From the IMG/VR virus record IMGVR_UViG_3300042890_004289, positions 1 to 21,683 of that record: DNA of 21,683 nucleotides; one strand, 5' to 3'. The DNA comes from a virus. Within the stretch, counting starts at the first letter, position 1. Each line of letters begins with the position of its first letter. A model generated the notes under the pieces. That model had not been told where the DNA came from. It saw only the letters and a list, made by a program, of their open reading frames with translations, and searched no databases. Shown piece after piece: positions 16,661 to 21,683 of the stretch. The position numbers and the translations under genes are program-made.

Positions 16661-17415
16661 TTTCGTTCAATATCTTCTTCAACACAGTTTTCACCGTATT
16701 GGATTTCGATCAGTTTCAAGGGTTGATCAGTCTCATTGCACAGCTGGTGCCACTCATTTAATTTTATCCACGTGGATTGGTGCCGTGCAGGACTTGCCAT
16801 TAACTCGTATTCGGTGCTGTGAGGATTCACAGTGTAAACGGTGGCTTCACCTTCGGCCACAAACCAAAACTCTGCACGAGTTGAGTGCCGTTGCATGCTG
16901 AGTCTTTGCCCCGGCATCACTGTGAGTTCTTTGAGTTTGACATGACTGCCAACTTCGTGAAGAATACGATAGTAGCCCCAGGTTCGATCAGTTTTGGGCT
17001 TTTTCCATTCTTCCAGTATCCAGCTGCTGGAATTCTTTTTGTCGTCGCCGCCAACTCCAAATTTGAAGATCACATCTTGCACCACCATTTCGGGAATGTT
17101 GACTGCTGTACGATCACCACCGTTGGCAAAGATGATTTCATCTTCGGGATACATGGTCTGTACTGCACGAATGGCTTCAATACCTGAACCATCATCGTCA
17201 TTGAACAGGATGCAGCGATCTACCATGCGTAAATTTTCTATCACTGCCACACGCTCAACTGCAGGCATAAACGGTCGCCCTTTTTTACGGCACAACCATG
17301 CGTCAGAATTTACTCCCACTACCAGTCGATCACCCAGTTGCCGGGCTGCTGCTAGATAGGAAATGTGTCCAGAGTGTAAGGGATCAAATCCCCCAGTTAC
17401 AAGTACAATTTTCAT
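16657..17415 (-). CDS. Nucleotidyltransferase-cupin fusion protein
   Basis: A 252-residue two-domain protein. Residues 1-135 are a cytidylyltransferase/RfaE-type nucleotidyltransferase. GGFDPLHSGH (8-17) is the HxGH nucleotide site, VVGVNSDAWL follows, and NSSSWILEEW takes the place of the usual ISSST-type signature. Residues 145-245 are a cupin like the C-terminal domain of ManC/type II phosphomannose isomerase: GYYRILHEVG, MPGQRLSMQRHS, RAEFWFVAEGEATV, ELIEIQYG-like end. Cupin ligands H177, E182 and H223 are kept, but one His of the HxH is Thr179. The start at 17415 is preferred because the domain begins there. It heads the five-gene minus-strand operon. Likely reaction: activating a sugar-phosphate with a nucleotide; the cupin's role is unknown. 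Confidence 0.85.
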   Translation of the reverse strand: MKIVLVTGGFDPLHSGHISYLAAARQLGDRLVVGVNSDAWLCRKKGRPFMPAVERVAVIENLRMVDRCILFNDDDGSGIEAIRAVQTMYPEDEIIFANGGDRTAVNIPEMVVQDVIFKFGVGGDDKKNSSSWILEEWKKPKTDRTWGYYRILHEVGSHVKLKELTVMPGQRLSMQRHSTRAEFWFVAEGEATVYTVNPHSTEYELMASPARHQSTWIKLNEWHQLCNETDQPLKLIEIQYGENCVEEDIERK

Positions 17416-17420
17416 GTAAA

Positions 17421-17426
17421 TATTTA
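17421..17426 (-). promoter_or_regulatory. Candidate late promoter for the minus-strand glycan operon
   Basis: Read on the minus strand the sequence is CACATAAATATTTACATG, with ATG at 17415. Five bases separate the TAAATA motif from the start codon and no Shine-Dalgarno is present. T4 late geometry predicts transcription starting at the ATG itself. It lies in a 40-base gap shared with the divergent plus-strand unit. Confidence 0.45.
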
Positions 17427-17442
17427 TGTGCATACATAATGG

Positions 17443-17448
17443 TAAATA
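17443..17448 (+). promoter_or_regulatory. Candidate late promoter for the plus-strand methyltransferase unit
   Basis: GGTAAATAAAATATC precedes ATG 17456 with seven bases between motif and start. No Shine-Dalgarno is present. It is divergent from the motif at 17421-17426, so one short A/T-rich gap appears to start two late units back to back. Confidence 0.45.
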
Positions 17449-17455
17449 AAATATC

Positions 17456-18037
17456 ATGGAGCATTTTTACCAAAGCGTTGACGGATTTATGAGTCACAAG
17501 AATACTATCATGCTTGATATTGTTCTAGAGCAATTTCCTGCAGGTGGTACCTGGGTAGAATTGGGATCCTGGACTGGCCGTAGTGCTGCATACTGTGTGG
17601 TAGAATTGATCAATCGTGACAAGCTGGGCCCATTTTACTGTGTGGACAGCTGGAAAGGCGAAGAAGCCATTGCCTATGATACTGACACTGTTCAGGACCT
17701 TGAAAACATATTCCGACAAAATGTAAAACCAGTGCTGGAGCACATAACAATGCTGACCATGATGAGTTGGCATGCAGCCGCTGATTTTGAGGATGATTCT
17801 GTGGACTTTTGTTATGTAGATGCAGGCCACAGCTACGAATCAGTGACCAATGATCTTGAAGCCTGGTGGCCAAAAATACGCCCGGGATCTCAGTTTGGCG
17901 GCGATGATTATACCAAAGGCTATCCTGGTGTGCAACAAGCGGTGTGGGATTTCTTTGGACCATTAAACATAAAGGTTCGACGATCTGGTCGTTGCTGGTT
18001 GGTTACAAAACCTTTTGATAACAACAGTTCGATTTAA
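17456..18037 (+). CDS. Class I SAM-dependent methyltransferase (Methyltransf_24-like)
   Basis: A 193-residue protein. WVELGSWTGRSA at residues 33-44 is the SAM-binding loop. FYCVDSWKG gives the acidic ribose-binding region. DFCYVDAGHSYESVTNDLEA and GSQFGGDDYTKGYPGV match the metal-assisted small methyltransferases found in sugar and rhamnosyl O-methylation clusters. It probably methylates a sugar hydroxyl. There is no Shine-Dalgarno. The stop codon TAA is part of the TAAATA motif before the next gene. Confidence 0.8.
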   Translation: MEHFYQSVDGFMSHKNTIMLDIVLEQFPAGGTWVELGSWTGRSAAYCVVELINRDKLGPFYCVDSWKGEEAIAYDTDTVQDLENIFRQNVKPVLEHITMLTMMSWHAAADFEDDSVDFCYVDAGHSYESVTNDLEAWWPKIRPGSQFGGDDYTKGYPGVQQAVWDFFGPLNIKVRRSGRCWLVTKPFDNNSSI

Positions 18038-18040
18038 ATA
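18035..18040 (+). promoter_or_regulatory. Candidate late promoter overlapping a stop codon
   Basis: GATTTAAATAACACATG: TAAATA begins with the TAA stop of the upstream methyltransferase and is four bases from ATG 18045. The spacing matches that before ATG 3391. No Shine-Dalgarno is present. Confidence 0.4.
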
Positions 18041-18044
18041 ACAC

Positions 18045-18686
18045 ATGACCACCTGGCTTGAATACTATCGTGACAACTATTTTGATCTACTGAACCCCAC
18101 TGTTAGTGGTGCCAAGCGTGGACTTGTGGAAGGTCTATATCGCCGAGCTGACGGATTTAACCTGATGTTTGCTTATCTCGAAAGCCTGGCACTGCCCGAA
18201 TACCATATTATTGAAACAGGAACCATGCGTAACCCGGGCAACTGGAAAGATGGACAAAGTGCTAGGTTGTTCTCAGAGTTTGTGGATCAACACGGTGGCA
18301 CTGTTCGCAGCGTGGATATTGATCCTGCAGCAGTGGCAACATCTAACACGGCTATACCAAGCATGAACTTTCGAGCCACATGCATGGACAGTGTGACCTG
18401 GTTGCAAAGTCTGCAAGATTTGGACCAAACAGATTTGTTTTATCTTGACTCCTGGGATGTCAAATGGAACAATGACCATGACAGTGCTGCCCATCATCTT
18501 AGAGAATTCCAAGCCATTGAACCGTATCTAAAAGCCGGAGCAATGATAGCAATTGATGACAACAGTAGATTTGTTGAATCAGGAATCAGAACAGGCAAAG
18601 GACACTACATTGCAGACTATCTTGCGGCAAAAGGTATTTTGCCAGTGTATGACAACTACCAAATAATTTACAGGTGGCCTGAATGA
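18045..18686 (+). CDS. Putative SAM-dependent methyltransferase or related Rossmann protein
   Basis: A 213-residue protein. IIETGTMRNPGNWKDGQSA at residues 55-73 takes the place of the SAM-binding loop. TVRSVDIDPAAVA (87-99) contains the ribose-binding Asp, and DLFYLDSWDVKW and AMIAIDDNSRFVE follow in class I methyltransferase order. Similar proteins occur in bacterial polysaccharide clusters (family-level inference). The glycine loop is atypical (ETGT rather than ExGxG), so activity is less certain than for its neighbour. The stop overlaps the next gene by ATGA. Confidence 0.65.
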   Translation: MTTWLEYYRDNYFDLLNPTVSGAKRGLVEGLYRRADGFNLMFAYLESLALPEYHIIETGTMRNPGNWKDGQSARLFSEFVDQHGGTVRSVDIDPAAVATSNTAIPSMNFRATCMDSVTWLQSLQDLDQTDLFYLDSWDVKWNNDHDSAAHHLREFQAIEPYLKAGAMIAIDDNSRFVESGIRTGKGHYIADYLAAKGILPVYDNYQIIYRWPE

Positions 18687-19471
18687 TAATTGATACTCTG
18701 CTGTTCAACGATGAATTTGACATGCTGGATATACATCTGGCCATCACTGATCATTACGTGGATCGTTGGATAGTGCTTGAAGCCAGCAGAACATTCAGCG
18801 GAATTCCCAAACCATACAATTTGTCAAACAATCTTGATCGGTATCAGACCAGGTACGGTGACAGGCTGCAGGTAGTCACACTAGAGTTGTCAGCAGATCA
18901 AACCAATCTTGTGTGTGAAACCATGATGCGGCAGGCCCTAGCACCTGCACTGGCAGAATGTGACTCAGAAGACATTGTGATACACGGTGATCTTGACGAA
19001 ATAATCAATCCAGAATCCTGGGCAGATATTGTAGCATTGATGGATCAACACGATAAACCAGTCACATGTGGATTTGAAATGTACATGTATCGTGTGGATC
19101 AACGTGCTGAACGCAACTGGAAAGGCAGTGTGGTAGCACGCCGACGAATGTTTGACACGCCACATGAACTCTACAAGGGCAACAGCATCAAACGCAAAGA
19201 TCGAAGCCATTGTGTGGGATTCAAAACACCAGTGGGCTGGCACTGGACCTGGATGGGCAGTGATGATCTCATACGCAACAAAGTGGTCAGCTGCATAGAA
19301 AGCCAGCACAGAGACCCTGAACAAATACTCGCAGCATTCAAACAACTTGATACCATAAGTGCTATCAACCATAAATGCACCACACACGTGATTGATGTAA
19401 AATATCCTGACAGTGTGCAGTCGGTATTGAAAAACTATCCTGCATACTGGCACAATCCGCCCGAAAACTAG
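18683..19471 (+). CDS. Glycosyltransferase family 17-like protein
   Basis: A 262-residue protein. The amino end DTLLFNDEFDMLDIHL and IVLEASRTFSGIPKP carry the N-E-x-D-x-L and E-x-x-x-T/x-F-x-G-x-K patterns of GT17 (the beta-1,4-N-acetylglucosaminyltransferase family). VIHGDLDEIINP at residues 99-110 is the DxDE catalytic and metal motif (D103, D105, E106). GWHWTWMG near 225 resembles the family's C-terminal HxxxxG region. The eukaryotic members act on N-glycans; bacterial and phage members sit in polysaccharide clusters with unknown acceptors. It is ATGA-coupled to the upstream methyltransferase-like gene. Confidence 0.82.
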   Translation: MIIDTLLFNDEFDMLDIHLAITDHYVDRWIVLEASRTFSGIPKPYNLSNNLDRYQTRYGDRLQVVTLELSADQTNLVCETMMRQALAPALAECDSEDIVIHGDLDEIINPESWADIVALMDQHDKPVTCGFEMYMYRVDQRAERNWKGSVVARRRMFDTPHELYKGNSIKRKDRSHCVGFKTPVGWHWTWMGSDDLIRNKVVSCIESQHRDPEQILAAFKQLDTISAINHKCTTHVIDVKYPDSVQSVLKNYPAYWHNPPEN

Positions 19472-19472
19472 C

Positions 19473-20288
19473 ATGGACATTCAGCAAGAAAAAGCCATGC
19501 GCCGAGCAGCCAGAGCTGAACATCGAGCAAAGAAATCTCCGGGCTATGTTGCACCCACGGTGTCAGATCCTAAGGGTCCTGTTGATTGTGCCTGCGTGAT
19601 ACACGGCTCGGGCTACGACTGGATCTATGTGGATCGATTGTACTCCATGCTGAGTAGACACATTTCTCGCGGTATACGACTACATGTGTACACAGAACCT
19701 GGCAGACCTGTGCCATCGCACATGATCCGCCACGATCTGCAGGAATGGCCCGGTGTCAGCGGCCGCAAACAATCCTGGTGGTACAAAATGCAGTTGTTTA
19801 ACCCTGCACATCATCAAGGACAATTGTTGTATTTTGATCTGGACACAGTGGTGGTAAACAGTCTGGACTGGATCATTGATCTGAATCCTGCATATTTTTG
19901 GACCATACGTGATTTTAAATCACTATGGAAGCCCCATGTGCAAAGCATGAACTCCAGTGTGATGTACTGGAACACAGTGACCTGGGCACCAATCTGGACA
20001 GAATTTGAAAAGCAAGGTGTTGAAAAGGTACAAAGCAGTTATCGCGGGGGCGATCAGGATTATTTAAATTCTGTAATAACTGCAAGACACCGTAGATTTT
20101 TTGAAGACGGACGAGCAGTGAGCTGGCGGTGGACTGCACTAAATGGCGGTATGAATTTTCGAAACAGAACCTACCGATCACCGTCACGTGGCACCACTAT
20201 TGCACCAGACAACAGTTTGTTGATATTTCACGGCGATCCTAAACCGCACGAAACACACGATCCTGTGATAAACCAACACTGGTGTTAG
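19473..20288 (+). CDS. GT-A type glycosyltransferase with DLD motif
   Basis: A 271-residue protein. The amino tail is very basic (about 22 residues, RRAARAEHRAKK) and precedes the domain. LLYFDLDTVVV at residues 118-128 holds the DxD motif (D122, D124). SSYRGGDQDYLNSV and LLIFHGDPKPHE supply the acceptor-side GDQ and late His-Gly residues. This layout is common in GT8-like bacterial and phage transferases. It starts one base after the previous stop, without a clear Shine-Dalgarno, and is the last gene of the island. The -35 of the next promoter lies directly after its TAG stop. Confidence 0.78.
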   Translation: MDIQQEKAMRRAARAEHRAKKSPGYVAPTVSDPKGPVDCACVIHGSGYDWIYVDRLYSMLSRHISRGIRLHVYTEPGRPVPSHMIRHDLQEWPGVSGRKQSWWYKMQLFNPAHHQGQLLYFDLDTVVVNSLDWIIDLNPAYFWTIRDFKSLWKPHVQSMNSSVMYWNTVTWAPIWTEFEKQGVEKVQSSYRGGDQDYLNSVITARHRRFFEDGRAVSWRWTALNGGMNFRNRTYRSPSRGTTIAPDNSLLIFHGDPKPHETHDPVINQHWC

Positions 20289-20289
20289 G

Positions 20290-20318
20290 TTGTCCAATAT
20301 TCGCCTTTTTGCTATAAT
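20290..20318 (+). promoter_or_regulatory. Promoter cassette copy 1 (sigma70-like)
   Basis: TTGTCC (20290-20295), a 17-base spacer containing ATTCGCC, then TGC-TATAAT (-10 at 20313-20318), followed by ACACACTT and AAAAGGA before ATG 20346. The element is shared with three downstream copies. Confidence 0.88.
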
Positions 20319-20345
20319 ACACACTTAGCAACAAAAGGAACTCAC

Positions 20346-20612
20346 ATGCTTACAGATGCACAAGAACAGCAAATTGAATCAGTTGAGAGCTATACACACA
20401 ACTACGAAGCAGAAGCCATGCAGAGCTTTGAAGCCACAGGCAACGACAAAATGGAAGAACTGCAAGATCGTTTTGAGGAAGAAAGTGTGCTGTTGTTTGA
20501 CTCAAGCGAAGACTTGGGCGGAATGACAGTGTACTTTAGCGGCCAAACACTTGTGGCATTCTACGACTACGAGCAGTTCAAAGGCGTGGTGTTTGACACT
20601 GCGGAAGCCTAA
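20346..20612 (+). CDS. Small acidic protein, likely early-expressed
   Basis: An 88-residue protein of unknown function, strongly acidic. The first half is helical and Glu/Gln-rich (DAQEQQIESVESY, DKMEELQDRFEEES). The second half has beta character (GGMTVYFSGQTLVAFYDYEQ). It has its own promoter cassette and an AAAAGGA ribosome binding site. Small acidic early proteins of T4-like phages often bind host machinery, but no target can be read here. Confidence 0.85.
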   Translation: MLTDAQEQQIESVESYTHNYEAEAMQSFEATGNDKMEELQDRFEEESVLLFDSSEDLGGMTVYFSGQTLVAFYDYEQFKGVVFDTAEA

Positions 20613-20614
20613 AC

Positions 20615-20660
20615 GAATAATGGGCAACAGATTGCCCATTATTCACCATTGTGCTATAAT
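20615..20660 (+). promoter_or_regulatory. Promoter cassette copy 2 fused to a 13-bp hairpin (PeSL-like)
   Basis: GAATAATGGGCAA (20615-20627) and TTGCCCATTATTC (20632-20644) pair perfectly around CAGA. The 3' arm contains the -35 TTGCCC (20632-20637) and the conserved ATTC of the spacer; the -10 TATAAT is at 20655-20660 with 17-base spacing. The arrangement matches the promoter-early stem-loop cassettes described in T4-type phages. The stem starts two bases after the upstream stop, so it may both end the upstream transcript and start the next. Confidence 0.85.
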
Positions 20661-20686
20661 ACACACATCGCAACAAGGAACTGATC

Positions 20687-21037
20687 ATGCAAGATACAAT
20701 CACCCGTACTGAAGAACTGCACAGCATCTTCTGGGATATGTACAAAGACGCCCATGGTTTCCGTCCTCGTCACGTGGACACTACGGGTTGGACTGAAGCT
20801 GAATTCAATCAGGAGTTTGAGCACCTGTCCCGCATGATCCAGCACAACGAGTGTGATCGCAAGATCTCTGAAGAAAAAGCAGCTCACGAGTTTGAGATGC
20901 GAGTGCAGAGCATCATTGCTTGCGGTGCTGAGAATCGTGACATGGCCATGCGCTGGATACACGAAGCTGAACAGACTCGCGGCGACAACGACTACCTTGC
21001 TTACACTCTGGGCTTGCCTTATCGTTATTTCAAGTAA
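20687..21037 (+). CDS. Small phage protein, ELHSIFWDMYKDAHGFRPR type
   Basis: A 116-residue protein of unknown function. The amino segment (LHSIFWDMYKDAHGFRPRHV, then GWTEAEFNQEFEHL) is a pattern I recall from short proteins in many phages of aquatic and enteric bacteria, again without function. The rest is helical, with a charged middle (RKISEEKAAHEFEMRVQS) and ends LGLPYRYFK. It is expressed from cassette copy 2 with AAGGAA before the ATG. The next gene follows 12 bases later and shares its transcript. Confidence 0.85.
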   Translation: MQDTITRTEELHSIFWDMYKDAHGFRPRHVDTTGWTEAEFNQEFEHLSRMIQHNECDRKISEEKAAHEFEMRVQSIIACGAENRDMAMRWIHEAEQTRGDNDYLAYTLGLPYRYFK

Positions 21038-21049
21038 TAGGAGAAGAAA

Positions 21050-21295
21050 ATGATTGATACCGTCCAAACAGTAGAATTTCAAGGCATCACATACGATGCC
21101 GCACATGGTAGCCCATTTGATCGTGGCTCAGCAGACAGCTACTACGGCCGAGCACAAGATCCCCACAAGTACCCCAATGGCACCGGCAATGCACCTCGTG
21201 TGGAGGGCCCTGACATGACCATTGCAGAGATGCGTGAATACTACCGGGGCTATGAGTACAATCAAGAGTCCGGCGAGCGAAAACAGTACGATTGA
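21050..21295 (+). CDS. Small phage protein with GSPFDRGSADSYYGR motif
   Basis: An 81-residue protein of unknown function. Its centre reads GSPFDRGSADSYYGR, then DPHKYPNGTG and a final helix with MREYYRGYEYNQESG. I recall this small family from phages and some bacterial genomes, with no function known to me. A strong TAGGAG ribosome binding site precedes the ATG, and there is no promoter of its own. Its TGA stop is embedded in the -35 box (TTGACC) of the next promoter. Confidence 0.85.
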   Translation: MIDTVQTVEFQGITYDAAHGSPFDRGSADSYYGRAQDPHKYPNGTGNAPRVEGPDMTIAEMREYYRGYEYNQESGERKQYD

Positions 21296-21320
21296 CCTTT
21301 ATTCACCGAAATGCTATAAT
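21292..21320 (+). promoter_or_regulatory. Promoter cassette copy 3 (sigma70-like)
   Basis: TTGACC (21292-21297), a 17-base spacer TTTATTCACCGAAATGC, TATAAT (21315-21320), then ACACACAT and AAAAAGGA. The -35 contains the TGA stop of the upstream gene. It is 39/40 identical to copy 4. Confidence 0.92.
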
Positions 21321-21348
21321 ACACACATACGCAGCAAAAAGGAACGAG

Positions 21349-21543
21349 ATGATTCATGAATACGGAATGTTTACTGACGCGGGCAACCAAGCAGTAGAAA
21401 GCATTGTGATGCTGAAGTTTCAACGCCAACTCAGTTGGCCCACTGTGCAAGCCATGCTGGCTGCACTGGCACTGGAAGAAGTCTATGCCGAAGCAGTAGA
21501 CACCGCTGTACGCGAAGCAGTTTACACAGCCTGCTTCGATTGA
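21349..21543 (+). CDS. Small early-type protein MIHEYGMFTDAG
   Basis: A 64-residue, largely helical protein: a short amino end MIHEYGMFTDAGNQAVESIV, then QLSWPTVQAMLAALALEEVY and DTAVREAVYTACFD. The start at ATG 21349 is set by the promoter and the AAAAAGGA site just before it. An upstream in-frame TTG at 21292 lies in the -35 box and cannot be the start for that transcript. Function unknown; I recall similar short phage proteins. The TGA stop again lies inside the -35 box of the next cassette. Confidence 0.85.
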   Translation: MIHEYGMFTDAGNQAVESIVMLKFQRQLSWPTVQAMLAALALEEVYAEAVDTAVREAVYTACFD

Positions 21544-21568
21544 CCTTTATTCACCCAAATGCTATAAT
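21540..21568 (+). promoter_or_regulatory. Promoter cassette copy 4 (sigma70-like)
   Basis: TTGACC (21540-21545), a 17-base spacer TTTATTCACCCAAATGC, TATAAT (21563-21568), then ACACACAT and AAAAAGGAG. It is arranged like copy 3, including overlap of the stop codon with the -35. Confidence 0.92.
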
Positions 21569-21594
21569 ACACACATAGCAAAAAGGAGCTGATT

Positions 21595-21683
21595 ATGATG
21601 GTACAAGATCGCAAAACTGGTGAATGGTACAACCCAGAGCTGAGATTCCAAGAAATTCTTGCCCAGCATTGGTTTATTGCTAT
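21595..21683 (+). CDS. Small protein, 3' partial
   Basis: An open frame from ATG 21595 (or the adjacent ATG 21598) to the right edge. It begins MMVQDRKTGEWYNPELRFQE and continues ILAQHWFIA. It is placed right after promoter copy 4 with AAAAAGGAG 8-10 bases upstream, which makes it a real gene despite the 29 visible codons. Function unknown. Confidence 0.8.
   Translation, partial: MMVQDRKTGEWYNPELRFQEILAQHWFIA

Larger units (their letters stand above)
21290..21577 (+). repeat. 40-base direct repeat (21290-21329 and 21538-21577)
   Basis: Two 40-base copies with a single G/C difference each contain the end of a gene's stop codon, the full promoter and the start of the leader. They bracket one 64-codon gene, giving a 248-base unit that could be gained or lost by recombination. 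Confidence 0.9.

Noticed and set aside
18965-19480. 171-codon minus-strand open frame inside the GT17-like gene
   Set aside because: Antisense shadow of a gene with clear catalytic motifs; no promoter or ribosome binding site seen.

Overview
The window is a piece of a T4-type tailed phage (myovirus). The evidence is a gp17-like terminase large subunit, a gp32-like single-strand DNA binding protein, UvsX and a UvsY-like mediator in one stretch, plus a host-takeover-style cluster of tiny genes with near-identical strong promoters. GC content is moderate (roughly 45 percent by eye). Several proteins (the MRAREF amino terminus, the 605-residue protein, the DRGSADSYY small protein) look like those I recall from uncultured aquatic T4-like phages. 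The host cannot be named from the sequence.

Layout: (1) 1-5208, plus strand, late or structural type: two tandem paralogous small proteins sharing a C-terminal tag, a beta-rich fibre-like protein, an exported thermonuclease, the terminase and a large protein of unknown function. (2) 5209-9456, plus strand, DNA recombination: a regulatory leader, gp32, uvsX, a small acidic protein, a radical SAM enzyme wedged into the operon, and uvsY. (3) 9482-20288, a 10.8 kb glycan island in alternating strand blocks. It holds GDP-mannose 4,6-dehydratase, a nucleotidyltransferase-cupin fusion, five glycosyltransferases with DxD-type motifs, three paralogous capsule-type glycosyltransferase-like proteins and four methyltransferase-like proteins. 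Genes within blocks mostly overlap by ATGA. Convergent blocks overlap by 27-28 bases. (4) 20289-21683, plus strand: a run of small genes, four of them preceded by a copy of one promoter cassette (TTGNCC, 17-base spacer with a conserved ATTC-CC core, TGC-TATAAT, ACACAC leader). One copy is built into a 13-bp hairpin.

How it works together: gp32, UvsX and UvsY form a T4-type recombination system. The island could make an activated sugar and build or decorate a glycan, but no flippase, polymerase or membrane segment was seen. The acceptor could therefore be a cytoplasmic phage component, or a host pathway intermediate. Late-type units start at a TAAATA motif placed 4-18 bases before the start codon. 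In four units this would give leaderless or nearly leaderless mRNAs, whereas the recombination and small-gene transcripts carry clear Shine-Dalgarno sites.

Almost all the DNA is coding. The only gap approaching 200 bases is 5209-5390, which holds hairpins and a promoter. No tRNA, rRNA, CRISPR array, insertion sequence or origin was recognised.
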